Positions 39,403-48,015 of a stretch of DNA of 64,000 nucleotides are shown one piece after another. The stretch's first letter is position 1. Each line of letters starts with the position of its first letter. The notes below the pieces were generated by a model that saw nothing but the letters and a program-made list of their open reading frames with translations, made no database searches and was not told the DNA's origin. This stretch comes from Emcibacter sp. (GTDB lineage Bacteria > Pseudomonadota > Alphaproteobacteria > Sphingomonadales > Emcibacteraceae). Location: positions 186,001-250,000 of the forward strand of contig JAJFIQ010000026.1 in NCBI GenBank assembly GCA_021774785.1, given 5' to 3'. The translations under genes and the position numbers were made by a program.

Positions 39403-40431
39403 ATGAAATTAAACAGAAACGAAACCCTAGCACAGGTCAGAAAACTTAACCCCGCCTATCGGGCGGTACTGATTTATGGACGTGATGAGGGCTTAGTACG
39501 CGAGCGGGCAGATAAAATTGCGGGACAGATTGTTGAAGATCTGCGCGATGCTTTTCAGATTGCCAATATAGAGCCGGGCCGGCTGAAGGAAGAGCCTTCG
39601 CTGATTGCCGATGAAGCGGCAGCCATTTCCATGATGGGTGGCCGGCGTGTTGTCCGGGTTGATGGGGCAGGCGAAAATGTTACCGAGGCGGCAAAATCTT
39701 TTCTGGCAAACCCCATGGGCGACGGGTTGGTCATCATTACCGCTGGCGGTATAAAAACCACATCCGCGCTGGTCAAGCTTTTCAACACAGCGAAAAATGC
39801 TGCGGCTATTGCCTGTTATGAGGATAATCAAGGCGACCTGCAAAATCTTATCATGGAAGTGATGGGTCAGCATAATCTTGGGCTGGACCCCGATGCCGCC
39901 GCCTATCTTCATAATAATCTGGGCGGTGACAGAATGGTATCCCGAGGGGAACTTGAAAAACTGGCGCTCTATAAAGGAAGGCATGAAAGCCGACAAAATG
40001 TAACGCTGGACGATGCCCGTGCTTGTGTCGGCGACAGCGGTACTTTGACCCTTGATATGATTGCAACGGCTACCACAGGCGGTGATCTGAAAATTCTGGA
40101 TGAAACCCTGTTCAAAGCGTTTAACCGGGGGGAGAATGCGATTCCAATCCTGCGCAATCTGGCGAGACGGCTGCAAAAACTACATCTGGTGCTCGGCAGT
40201 ATGGACAGAGGCATTTCTGCCGACCAGGCGATCAAGGCCGTGGTCTATAGCCCCTATTCGCCGGAGAAGAAATCCCTCATGGGGCAATTGGGAAAATGGT
40301 CTACTTCCAAATTATCCAATGCACTTGAAATCGTCATGGAAGCCGAAGCCGATTGTAAGATAACCGGATTACCGGCAGAGGCCATCTGCGCGCGCGCCTG
40401 TCTGCGCATTGCCAATGCTGCCAGAATTTAA
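39403..40431 (+). CDS. holA: DNA polymerase III delta subunit
   Basis: Clamp-loader subunit that opens the beta clamp, 342 residues. Recognisable blocks are YRAVLIYGRDEGLVRERADKI near residue 20 (short form YGRDEGLV), SMMGGRRVVRVDGAGE, LGGDRMVSRGELEKLALY and the SDQAIK-like SADQAIKAVVYSPYSPEKK near the end. Follows lptE by 13 bases in the leuS-lptE-holA operon. The facing enoyl-CoA hydratase gene ends 11 bases further on. Confidence 0.92.
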   Translation: MKLNRNETLAQVRKLNPAYRAVLIYGRDEGLVRERADKIAGQIVEDLRDAFQIANIEPGRLKEEPSLIADEAAAISMMGGRRVVRVDGAGENVTEAAKSFLANPMGDGLVIITAGGIKTTSALVKLFNTAKNAAAIACYEDNQGDLQNLIMEVMGQHNLGLDPDAAAYLHNNLGGDRMVSRGELEKLALYKGRHESRQNVTLDDARACVGDSGTLTLDMIATATTGGDLKILDETLFKAFNRGENAIPILRNLARRLQKLHLVLGSMDRGISADQAIKAVVYSPYSPEKKSLMGQLGKWSTSKLSNALEIVMEAEADCKITGLPAEAICARACLRIANAARI

Positions 40432-40442
40432 ATTAGGGTTAT

Positions 40443-41219
40443 TTAGTAATCCGGCTTTCGTTTATTGAGAAAGGCTGCCACCCCTTCTTTATGATCTGGC
40501 CCATCAAAGGCAGCCAGAAAAACACCTTCGGATTGACCGTCATCGTCGCGCACCCCGGTTTGAATGCGATTGATGCTTTTTTTTATTTCCCGCAAGCTGT
40601 GAGGACTATTATTCAGAAGCAGGACAGTATAATCTTTAACCTGTTGCTCCAAAGTTGCCACAGGGTAAATTTCATTGACCAGCCCCATTTTCAGGGCCTT
40701 ATCCGCCCCGATTATGCGGGCGGAGAACAGAATGTCACGGGTTGCCGACGGGCCAACCTGATCCAATAGGCGACGGGTATCAGACAGGCCATAAACCAGA
40801 CCAAGCTTTGCCGGTGTAATACCGTAACAGGATTTCTCATCACCAAAACGCAGGTCACAACTAAGGGCCAAAATGCAGCCACCACCGATGCAGGCCCCTG
40901 CGATCATGGCAATGGTCGGTTTTGTAAATCCTTCAATAGCCCCGCAAGCTGCCCTAATGGCAAGGCGGTTCTGGTCGCGGGCCTCGGCGTCATTGATGAA
41001 TAAATCAAATTCACTTATGTCAGCCCCGGCACAGAAGATATTCGGCACCTCAGACCTCAGGATCAGAATTTTAATGTCCGGGTCATGTTCTGCTTCCTTT
41101 ACCAGTGCCGGAATTGCCTGCCACATATCAATATTCAGGGCATTTTTCCTGTCTGGCCGGTTGAGCGTAAGCCAAGCAATGTGATGATCTTTTTTAAGAT
41201 ATATTAGCTGTTCTGTCAT
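40443..41219 (-). CDS. enoyl-CoA hydratase/isomerase family protein
   Basis: Crotonase-superfamily enzyme of 258 residues acting on acyl-CoA thioesters. The oxyanion-hole segments are NIFCAGADISEFD and GACIGGGCILALSCDLRFG. ITPAKLGLVYGLSDTRRLLDQVG follows at the place where one of the hydratase Glu residues normally sits; the residue set is not fully canonical, so hydratase against isomerase cannot be decided. The ATG at 41219 has no ribosome site but stands six bases after a perfect TATAAT, which points to leaderless translation. An upstream in-frame start at 41255 is less likely. Confidence 0.86.
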   Translation of the reverse strand: MTEQLIYLKKDHHIAWLTLNRPDRKNALNIDMWQAIPALVKEAEHDPDIKILILRSEVPNIFCAGADISEFDLFINDAEARDQNRLAIRAACGAIEGFTKPTIAMIAGACIGGGCILALSCDLRFGDEKSCYGITPAKLGLVYGLSDTRRLLDQVGPSATRDILFSARIIGADKALKMGLVNEIYPVATLEQQVKDYTVLLLNNSPHSLREIKKSINRIQTGVRDDDGQSEGVFLAAFDGPDHKEGVAAFLNKRKPDY

Positions 41220-41225
41220 ACGGAA

Positions 41226-41255
41226 ATTATAGCAAGTGAGCATAAGAAAGCACAA
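41226..41255 (-). promoter_or_regulatory. promoter of the enoyl-CoA hydratase gene, leaderless arrangement
   Basis: Read on the minus strand, TATAAT occupies 41226-41231 and TTGTGC occupies 41250-41255 with an 18-base spacer. Six bases separate the -10 box from the ATG at 41219, so the RNA should start at or next to the A of the start codon. The absence of a Shine-Dalgarno element agrees. Confidence 0.6.
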
Positions 41256-41257
41256 GA

Positions 41258-42145
41258 TTAATCGGGGACAAATTTGGTGATCGCAAAAACTTTATTACCA
41301 TTCCCCATAAATTCCAGATAATCAAAACTTGTGGCACGGGCAAGGGCTATTCCGCGACCATGGCAGGTTTCATTGGCTGATAGATCAATGTCCAGATATT
41401 CCATATGGTTAAAGCCCGCGCCCTGATCCTCTATTTTAAAAGAAACCTGCGTATCTTCTCTCTCGAAGGTAATCTCCAGATACCTGTCTTTATATTCAGC
41501 CATGTCAAGACGCATGTTAATCTCATCCCGGTGAAGGTTATTGGCCATCAAGCGCCATTTTTCTTCATTACCTATCTCAAGATTACCATGTTCGATACCA
41601 TTGGCCAGCATTTCAAACAGGCCAAAAGCAATGCGATCCGAATCCGGACATGTCATGGCGAGCAATTTGGTCAGAGCTTCAGCCTGCTCGAAGTTTTTAA
41701 TGCGGAATGTTCCCCGCGTGATGGCTCCAAACACAGTATGGTAAGACTGGATTTTTAACCTGAGCGCGCGCCGTTGTAAAAATTCATTTTCTGCACTCTG
41801 CAGCACGGAATACAGCACATGATCCGTAAAGGCATTCTGTAACCATTGATAGGATGCTACATTCTTGGGGGAATTGTGCTTTTCGCTCGCCTCCTTGGTC
41901 AAATACAGGATCAATGGAATATCTCTGAAGCTGTCATTTTTGGCTAATTTTTTCAGGAAAATTTCATCCGCCATCAAGGGCTCATAATTAGTAATAATAG
42001 TATAAATTTCATCAGTATTTTTGGCAAGCAGATCATAAGCATCCTTAAAACCAGTCGCGGCTACATAAGGACAGTTTTTCTTTTCAAGAGCCATTGTAAG
42101 ATTTTTAGTGCACACTTTTTGATTGTGAACAACTAATATTTTCAT
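41258..42145 (-). CDS. degenerate receiver fused to anti-sigma-type HATPase domain
   Basis: A 295-residue two-domain protein. Residues about 1-120 have the receiver fold order (KILVVHNQ, IITNYEPLM, PLILYLTKEA) but the acidic pair is replaced by His-Asn and the phosphoacceptor Asp by Asn, so it should not be phosphorylated. Residues about 155-295 form an RsbW/SpoIIAB-like GHKL ATPase: FEMLANGIEHGNLEIG (N box), KIEDQGAGF (G1) and CHGRGIALARATSFDYLEF (G2). It is divergent from the STAS-led chemotaxis operon that also encodes a STAS antagonist and a PP2C phosphatase, so a partner-switch kinase is likely. The target protein is unknown. Confidence 0.82.
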   Translation of the reverse strand: MKILVVHNQKVCTKNLTMALEKKNCPYVAATGFKDAYDLLAKNTDEIYTIITNYEPLMADEIFLKKLAKNDSFRDIPLILYLTKEASEKHNSPKNVASYQWLQNAFTDHVLYSVLQSAENEFLQRRALRLKIQSYHTVFGAITRGTFRIKNFEQAEALTKLLAMTCPDSDRIAFGLFEMLANGIEHGNLEIGNEEKWRLMANNLHRDEINMRLDMAEYKDRYLEITFEREDTQVSFKIEDQGAGFNHMEYLDIDLSANETCHGRGIALARATSFDYLEFMGNGNKVFAITKFVPD

Positions 42146-42297
42146 AATATTTAATATCCTGAATATTAAGCGGTAATCTTATAGTCAATAGAATAATAAG
42201 GCTATAAATCTTTCAAAATCATTAATTTAACCGTGACAACCCTGTTATCTGCATTGTTTAAATGATATATACTTGAGGTAGAGTATTTTATATTAGT

Positions 42298-42324
42298 AAT
42301 TTCTACATAATTATATTAGAAATT
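42298..42324. promoter_or_regulatory. inverted repeat upstream of the chemotaxis operon
   Basis: AATTTCTA at 42298-42305 and TAGAAATT at 42317-42324 are exact reverse complements, 11 bases apart, in the AT-rich space between the HATPase gene and the STAS-cheY operon. The arms suit a dimeric regulator. No promoter could be assigned with confidence. Confidence 0.4.
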
Positions 42325-42336
42325 AAGAATAATCTT

Positions 42337-42353
42337 AAACTTATGTTAAGTTT
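42337..42353. promoter_or_regulatory. short palindrome before the chemotaxis operon
   Basis: AAACTTA at 42337-42343 and TAAGTTT at 42347-42353 pair exactly across a three-base centre. It lies about 65 bases before the preferred STAS start and could be an operator or an mRNA leader hairpin. It is distinct from the repeat at 42298-42324. Confidence 0.4.
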
Positions 42354-42418
42354 TCCTCCCTAACTTTCATTCAATAGGCATCAAATTGTCTGACAATTAT
42401 AAAAATTTGGAGAATATT

Positions 42419-42733
42419 GTGGGTATATTGAAAACAACTGATTCCAGTGATGAAATATGTCTGGTTCTAAAGTCCGTAATGGACTTGACCGTGGCCGAAG
42501 ACCTGCGACTTGGATTCCTTGACTGTCTGACAAAGAACAAGACCATAAAGATCATGGCCGGTGATGTTGAGCGTATCACCACACCCTGCCTTCAGGTGTT
42601 GTTCGCCATGAAAAATAAAACCGCAGAGCAAGACATAAAATTCTTAATTCCCGAGATGTCCGAGGCTTTTCAGAATGCACTTAAAGATGTCGGGCTTGAC
42701 GATCAGTTTATTACTTCGGAGCAGGACGTATGA
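42419..42733 (+). CDS. STAS domain protein at the head of the chemotaxis operon
   Basis: A small STAS-fold protein, 104 residues from the preferred GTG. It has LVLKSVMDLTVAEDLRLGFLDCL, then the VERITTPCLQVLFAM segment, and EMSEAFQNALKDVGLDDQF at the end, a pattern I recognise from short STAS genes beside alphaproteobacterial che operons. The usual DSxG phosphorylation motif is replaced by ITTPCLQ, so regulation by serine phosphorylation is doubtful. GTG 42419 has GGAG six bases upstream; a TTG at 42386 would add 11 residues. It overlaps cheY by four bases (ATGA). Confidence 0.82.
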   Translation: MGILKTTDSSDEICLVLKSVMDLTVAEDLRLGFLDCLTKNKTIKIMAGDVERITTPCLQVLFAMKNKTAEQDIKFLIPEMSEAFQNALKDVGLDDQFITSEQDV

Positions 42734-43095
42734 GTAAAACCGCACTGACAATCGATGATTCGAAAACCATGAGAGACATGGTTGCCTTCACCCTGAAAAA
42801 TGCGGGGTTTGAGGTTACCGAAGCCGAAAACGGACAATTGGGTCTGGATCAGATTAATGGCTCGTCATTTGATGTCATCATAACAGATATCAATATGCCC
42901 ATAATGGACGGCATAGAATTTACCCGCGAAGCCCGAAAACGGGCTGAAGCGCGGACAACACCTATCCTTATTCTGACCACAGAAAGCGGCTCTTCCCTAA
43001 AGAATGAAGGGCGAACTGCCGGAGCCACTGGCTGGATTGTTAAACCGTTTAATCCCGAAAAATTACTTCAGGTCGTTGAAAAGGTATGCGGGTAA
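42730..43095 (+). CDS. cheY: chemotaxis response regulator CheY
   Basis: Single-domain receiver of 121 residues. The acidic pair is in TIDDSKTMR near residue 8, the phosphoacceptor Asp in ITDINMPIMDG, Thr in LTTES and Lys in IVKPFNPEKLL. Closest to the CheY type found beside cheA in class-F-like alphaproteobacterial operons; it would be phosphorylated by CheA and bind the flagellar switch or serve as a phosphate sink. Only one free cheY is visible in this operon. Confidence 0.94.
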   Translation: MSKTALTIDDSKTMRDMVAFTLKNAGFEVTEAENGQLGLDQINGSSFDVIITDINMPIMDGIEFTREARKRAEARTTPILILTTESGSSLKNEGRTAGATGWIVKPFNPEKLLQVVEKVCG

Positions 43096-43123
43096 GTCCC
43101 CTTAAAAAGTAAAAGGAATATTT

Positions 43124-45172
43124 ATGTCAGATCCCATGGAGCAGTTTAAGGTCATTTTCTTTGAAGAATGTTCCGAGCTTTTGACAAGCCTTGAGGAAGG
43201 CCTGATGCTATTACAACAGGGCGATCAGGACTCGGAAACCATGAATGCGGTTTTCCGGGCCGTTCATTCCATCAAGGGCGGTGCCGGGGCCTTTGGTTTT
43301 GATGCTCTCGTGGCCTTCGCCCATATTCAGGAAACGCTGCTCGATGAAATGCGATCCGGCACCATTGTGATGAAGCCGGAATATATTGACGTTCTGCTAC
43401 AGGCCTATGACATTTTAAGCGAACTTGTCGGTGCTGCCCAGCGCCAAGTAGCCGTTGACAAGAATTATGGCGCCGAAGCAGCCTTGGCCATGAAAGCTAT
43501 CATGGAAAATAAAGGCGTAGCAGTATCAGAGAAAAAACCTGAGAGCCCGGACGAAGAATCACAAGATATTGATAGTCATCGTTTTAAAATCTCCTTCAAA
43601 CCTTTCGAGGAATTATACCAGCGCGCCAATGAGCCGATTTTGCTGATCCGAGAATTGCGCGATCTGGGCGAGATGGAAATGACACTGGATACTTCTGATA
43701 TGCCGAATCTTGAGGAGATGAACGCGGAACTGGCTTATTTCTCCTGGGAATTCAGTTTAGTGACAGAATTTAGCGAAGATGCCATTGAAGAAGTATTTGA
43801 ATTCGTTGAAGGCGATTGCGAACTGACCATTGAGCAAGAAAATTTAGTCACGCCAGAAAAACCCGTCCATACCAATGATCCAGCAGATGACAATATTACA
43901 GATCAGGCCGCTGTCCCGGCTAAATCCAATAGCGGGGAAACCGTAGTCAGTCAATCAATCCGTGTCGAACTGGATAAAGTGGACAGGCTGGTCAATATGG
44001 TCGGCGAACTTGTGATAACACAGGCCATGCTGCGTGAGCAGGGCAGCCAACTTCTGGTAGAGCAATATCCCAATCTGGTACAGGGTATCGAGGAGCTTTC
44101 CCGCCATATCCGTGATTTGCAGGAAAGTGTCATGGCTATCCGTGCGCAACCCGTGAAATCGGTCTTTTCCCGTATGCCCCGTCTGGTTCGGGAACTGACC
44201 GCGTCCTTGGGCAAAAAAGCCCGCCTTGTAATGTCCGGCGAAGAGACAGAAGTTGATAAAACCGTGACCGAAAGAATCGGTGATCCTCTGATGCATATGA
44301 TCCGCAACAGCGTAGATCATGGACTGGAATCCCCCGAAGCCCGTCTCGATGCAGGCAAAGATGAAGAAGGAACCATTCATCTTTCGGCCTTTCATCGGGG
44401 CGGGCGCATATTCATTGAAATTGAAGATGACGGGGCGGGCATCAACAAACAAGTGGTGCTGAATAAGGCCATTGAAAATGGTCTGGTCCCCCCAGACTCC
44501 AGCCTGTCCGATGAAGAGATTAATAATCTCATTTTCATGCCCGGATTCTCTACCGCAGAAAGTGTCACAAACGTATCCGGACGAGGCGTGGGCATGGATG
44601 TTGTCCGCAAAAATATTCAAAGTCTCGGTGGGCGCATATCCATCAGTTCAAATGCGGGAAAGGGTAGCAAATTCACCATGTCTCTGCCACTGACGCTGGC
44701 AGTAATGGATGGCATGGTGGTGGAAATAGGCACAGAAAAATTTGTCCTGCCGTTGGTGAATATCATTCAGACACTTCGCCCGACACCGCAAGAAGTTAAT
44801 AGCCTGCCCGATGGCCGCAATGTGATGATGTTCCGAGACGAATATATTTCTCTGGTGCCGCTCTATGATGTTTTCGATGTTAAGGATGCCACTCACGACC
44901 CCTGTGAAGGTCTTGTGGTCGTAGTCGAAGGCGACGGCGGCATACTCATGGGCTTCATCGTTGATGACCTTGTTAATCAGCAGCAGGTGGTGATCAAAAG
45001 CCTGGAGACAAACTACGAATTAATTGAAGGCGTATCGGGAGCAACCATCCTCGGCAATGGCCGGGTATCGCTGATTGTGGACATTGCCACCGTGCAGGAA
45101 ATGACAGCGAAAAAAACTCAGGAAACAGAAACTCACTTAACTCAGGTACCCGTCAGCATGGAGGTCCACTAA
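43124..45172 (+). CDS. cheA: chemotaxis histidine kinase CheA
   Basis: Central kinase, 682 residues. The HPt phosphorylated residue is His48 in AVHSIKGGAGAFGF. A linker with a P2-like region (about 140-270) precedes dimerisation (about 280-350), the ATPase domain with MIRNSVDHGLESPEAR, DDGAGINK and GRGVGMDVVRKN, and a CheW-like domain to the C-terminus. All catalytic boxes are intact. It phosphorylates CheY and CheB. Stop and cheW start overlap in TAATG, with a strong GGAGGT upstream. Confidence 0.97.
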   Translation: MSDPMEQFKVIFFEECSELLTSLEEGLMLLQQGDQDSETMNAVFRAVHSIKGGAGAFGFDALVAFAHIQETLLDEMRSGTIVMKPEYIDVLLQAYDILSELVGAAQRQVAVDKNYGAEAALAMKAIMENKGVAVSEKKPESPDEESQDIDSHRFKISFKPFEELYQRANEPILLIRELRDLGEMEMTLDTSDMPNLEEMNAELAYFSWEFSLVTEFSEDAIEEVFEFVEGDCELTIEQENLVTPEKPVHTNDPADDNITDQAAVPAKSNSGETVVSQSIRVELDKVDRLVNMVGELVITQAMLREQGSQLLVEQYPNLVQGIEELSRHIRDLQESVMAIRAQPVKSVFSRMPRLVRELTASLGKKARLVMSGEETEVDKTVTERIGDPLMHMIRNSVDHGLESPEARLDAGKDEEGTIHLSAFHRGGRIFIEIEDDGAGINKQVVLNKAIENGLVPPDSSLSDEEINNLIFMPGFSTAESVTNVSGRGVGMDVVRKNIQSLGGRISISSNAGKGSKFTMSLPLTLAVMDGMVVEIGTEKFVLPLVNIIQTLRPTPQEVNSLPDGRNVMMFRDEYISLVPLYDVFDVKDATHDPCEGLVVVVEGDGGILMGFIVDDLVNQQQVVIKSLETNYELIEGVSGATILGNGRVSLIVDIATVQEMTAKKTQETETHLTQVPVSMEVH

Positions 45173-45693
45173 TGACAACAATTGCAGCAAATGATACCCC
45201 CGCCGATGAACAGGCCGGGGACATAGCAGACATTAACCAGTATATTTCCTTTAACGTGGGAAAAGAGCTTTACGCCGTGGAAATCACAACCGTGCGCGAG
45301 ATCAAGGGTTGGATTCCCACCACCAGCCTGCCCAATTCACCGGATTATATGCGTGGTGTGATTAACCTGCGTGGTGTGATTGTTCCGGTCTTTGACCTGC
45401 GTACCCGCTTTCGCCGTGGCCAAACGGAGCCAGGCAAGAACCATGTGGTGATCATCGTAAAACTGGACGCACGAACCATCGGTATTCTGGTGGATGCGGT
45501 ATCTGATATTCTGAGCATATCGTCAGAAGAAATTCTCACCGTGCCAGATCTGGACGTAAACCCGGAATATAGATTCATGGAAGGCCTCGTCGCCGTAGAA
45601 GAAAAAATGGTGGCAATCATCAAGCCAAGATTACTTTTTAATATGGAATTAGTCCCGGATTTGGAACCAGAAACAGCGGCGGAAGTCGCCTGA
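45172..45693 (+). CDS. cheW: chemotaxis coupling protein CheW
   Basis: Adaptor joining receptors to CheA, 173 residues. The YISFNVGKELYAVEITTVREIKGW start (short form FNVGKELYAVEI), PDYMRGVINLRGVIVPVFDLRTRF and LVDAVSDILSI are classic. The GGAGGT ribosome site at 45160-45165 and TAATG coupling suggest matched expression with CheA. No irregularity. Confidence 0.96.
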   Translation: MTTIAANDTPADEQAGDIADINQYISFNVGKELYAVEITTVREIKGWIPTTSLPNSPDYMRGVINLRGVIVPVFDLRTRFRRGQTEPGKNHVVIIVKLDARTIGILVDAVSDILSISSEEILTVPDLDVNPEYRFMEGLVAVEEKMVAIIKPRLLFNMELVPDLEPETAAEVA

Positions 45694-45736
45694 ATTATCA
45701 TAATTATAAGATTGTGAATGACAAGGAGCACACAAG

Positions 45737-48004
45737 ATGAAGACCTCAGCAATACTATCACCCATACGCCGTCTGAATAACAGCACGCTTGGGTTAATAA
45801 TTTCCATCCTTTTGGTTGCAACAATGGCAATCTTCATCAGCATCGGGGTAGAGACTCAGAGCATGACAGTCCCTCTGGTCGGGTCGGTATTCACCGGATT
45901 TGCAGCCCTTGCTGCATGGCTCTCACACAGCAGGCAAAATGCCCAGTTGAGTGTCATGAACCATGCCCTGTCCAGACTGGAGGCGGGCGATGTAAGCGTA
46001 AAATTACCCGATGCAACGGGTGAAGATGATATGAGCCATATACTCAGGTCGATCACTGACATTCGGGACGGCAAGGAAAGAAACAATCGCTTGCAAAGCG
46101 CCCTAAGTGGCGCCCAGACCAATATCATGATTGCCGATACAGACTATAATATTGTTTATATGAATCAGACCATGTTGGATATGATGACATCAAATGAGGC
46201 CAAGCTGCGCGAAGTTCTGCCCCGGCTGGATGCCAACAAGCTCATCGGCACCAATATTGATTCATTCCACAAAAATCCGGCCCATCAGCGCGGCATACTG
46301 CAAAATCTGACCTCAACCATAGAAACTCATCTGGAACTGTCTGGCATCGAATTTGATCTGGTGGTCAGCCCGATCTGGGATGCCGACGGCGCACGTAACG
46401 GAACTGTCGTTGAATGGGAAGATGTCACTGAAAAACTGTTGAAAGAACGGACCGAAACCCGCCTTGCCAATGATAATCAGCGGATCAAGATCGCCCTTGA
46501 TAATGCCAGCACCAATGTCATGGTGGCGGATAAGGATTTCAATATTGTATATATGAATGACATCCTACGGGATATGTTACAGAAAGCGGAGCCGGAGCTC
46601 CGCAGGGTTCTGCCGAATTTTGATGCCAGCAAGCTCATCGGGACAAATATTGATGTCTTTCACAAAAACCCGGCCCATCAACGCGGCATGATGCAAAATC
46701 TGACCACAACCATCGACAGTAATATCAAGGTCGGTAAATTTGACTTCAACCTGATCGTTAACCCAGTCAATGGGGATGATGGGGAACGGCTTGGTACTGT
46801 TGTGGAATGGAAAGACATGACACAGGAACTGGCCATCGAAACAGAAATCAATGAAGTGGTTAATGCCGCAGCTTCCGGTGACTTCTCCAAACGCGTATCC
46901 ACCGAAGGCAAAGAAGGCTTTATGTTGAGCCTCGCCGATAACATGAATTCCATTGGAGCCAACACCCAAGCTGCAACAGATGACCTAGCCCGTGTTCTGG
47001 CGGAATTGGCGCAGGGAAATCTGACCGAGAAGATCGCTGCCAATTATGAAGGTACCTTCGAGTTGTTGAAAAACAGCGCAAACGGCACCGCAGAACAATT
47101 AACCAGCATCGTAACCCAGGTCAATAGTTCAGCAGGCGAGGTTGCCTCTGCCGCATCCGAACTTTCCACAGGCAGTGACGACTTGTCTCGGCGCACGGAA
47201 GCACAGGCATCGGCTCTGGAAGAAACCGCCGCTTCCATGGAAGAACTGGCAGTGACGGTGAAACAGAATTCGGATAATGCGAATGATGCCAACAAACTGG
47301 CCGATAAGTCCCGCGAAATGGCTGTTAACGGTGGTGAGGTGGCGAAAGAGGCTGTGGAAGCCATGGGCGTGATTGAGGATTCCTCACAAAAGGTTTCTGA
47401 CATTATCGGCGTCATAGATGATCTGGCCTTTCAGACCAATCTTCTGGCCCTCAATGCGGCGGTGGAAGCCGCACGGGCGGGCGAAGCCGGCAAAGGTTTC
47501 GCTGTAGTTGCCGAAGAGGTTCGTACCCTAGCCCAGCGCTCGGCTCAGGCCTCCAACGAGATAAAATCACTGATCACAAGCTCCAATTCACAGGTCAAAA
47601 GCGGCGTGGAGCTGGTCAATAATGCCGGCACCGCGCTCGGTGAAATCATGGAATCCATCGCCAAGGTGGCGGAAATTGTCTCTGAAATTGCCAGTGCCAG
47701 TTCAGAACAGACCCAAGGCATTGACGAAGTCAATGTTGCCATCGCCGAGATGGATGACATGACCCAGCAAAACTCATCCCTTGTGGAGGAAAGCACCGCT
47801 GCCGCACGGGTACTGGAACGTCAGGCCGCTGAAATGCAAGGCCTGATGGCCTTTTTCAAGGTAGAGCAGGGTGGTCATGGACAGCTTGCCGCCTCTCCCG
47901 TCCTTGTTCAACAGGAGCAGGCCGCAAGGATGGTGGAACCTGTCAAGACGCCGGACCTGAAGAATAAAGCCGTAGGCGGTGATGCTAAATGGGCTGAATT
48001 TTAG
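45737..48004 (+). CDS. methyl-accepting chemotaxis protein with tandem PAS domains
   Basis: Receptor of 755 residues. Two close membrane helices (about 18-38 and 44-62) leave almost no periplasmic part, so sensing must be cytoplasmic. PAS1 (about 121-233) and PAS2 (about 251-363) are near copies sharing [14 protein letters not shown] and [15 protein letters not shown]-like region follows (about 371-430), then the signalling hairpin with the [23 protein letters not shown] tip (short form [16 protein letters not shown]). The C-terminus KWAEF matches the xWxxF tether of CheR/CheB. Ligand unknown; PAS domains often bind heme, flavin or redox signals. Confidence 0.94.
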   Translation: MKTSAILSPIRRLNNSTLGLIISILLVATMAIFISIGVETQSMTVPLVGSVFTGFAALAAWLSHSRQNAQLSVMNHALSRLEAGDVSVKLPDATGEDDMSHILRSITDIRDGKERNNRLQSALSGAQTNIMIADTDYNIVYMNQTMLDMMTSNEAKLREVLPRLDANKLIGTNIDSFHKNPAHQRGILQNLTSTIETHLELSGIEFDLVVSPIWDADGARNGTVVEWEDVTEKLLKERTETRLANDNQRIKIALDNASTNVMVADKDFNIVYMNDILRDMLQKAEPELRRVLPNFDASKLIGTNIDVFHKNPAHQRGMMQNLTTTIDSNIKVGKFDFNLIVNPVNGDDGERLGTVVEWKDMTQELAIETEINEVVNAAASGDFSKRVSTEGKEGFMLSLADNMNSIGANTQAATDDLARVLAELAQGNLTEKIAANYEGTFELLKNSANGTAEQLTSIVTQVNSSAGEVASAASELSTGSDDLSRRTEAQASALEETAASMEELAVTVKQNSDNANDANKLADKSREMAVNGGEVAKEAVEAMGVIEDSSQKVSDIIGVIDDLAFQTNLLALNAAVEAARAGEAGKGFAVVAEEVRTLAQRSAQASNEIKSLITSSNSQVKSGVELVNNAGTALGEIMESIAKVAEIVSEIASASSEQTQGIDEVNVAIAEMDDMTQQNSSLVEESTAAARVLERQAAEMQGLMAFFKVEQGGHGQLAASPVLVQQEQAARMVEPVKTPDLKNKAVGGDAKWAEF

Positions 48005-48015
48005 GAGCATCCCCC

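Noticed and set aside
39493-40176. 227-codon minus-strand frame inside holA
   Set aside because: No family resemblance and wholly inside a clear housekeeping gene.
46097-46836. Assembly duplication inside the receptor gene
   Set aside because: The two repeats are similar in protein but differ at many bases, as expected for old PAS duplication.
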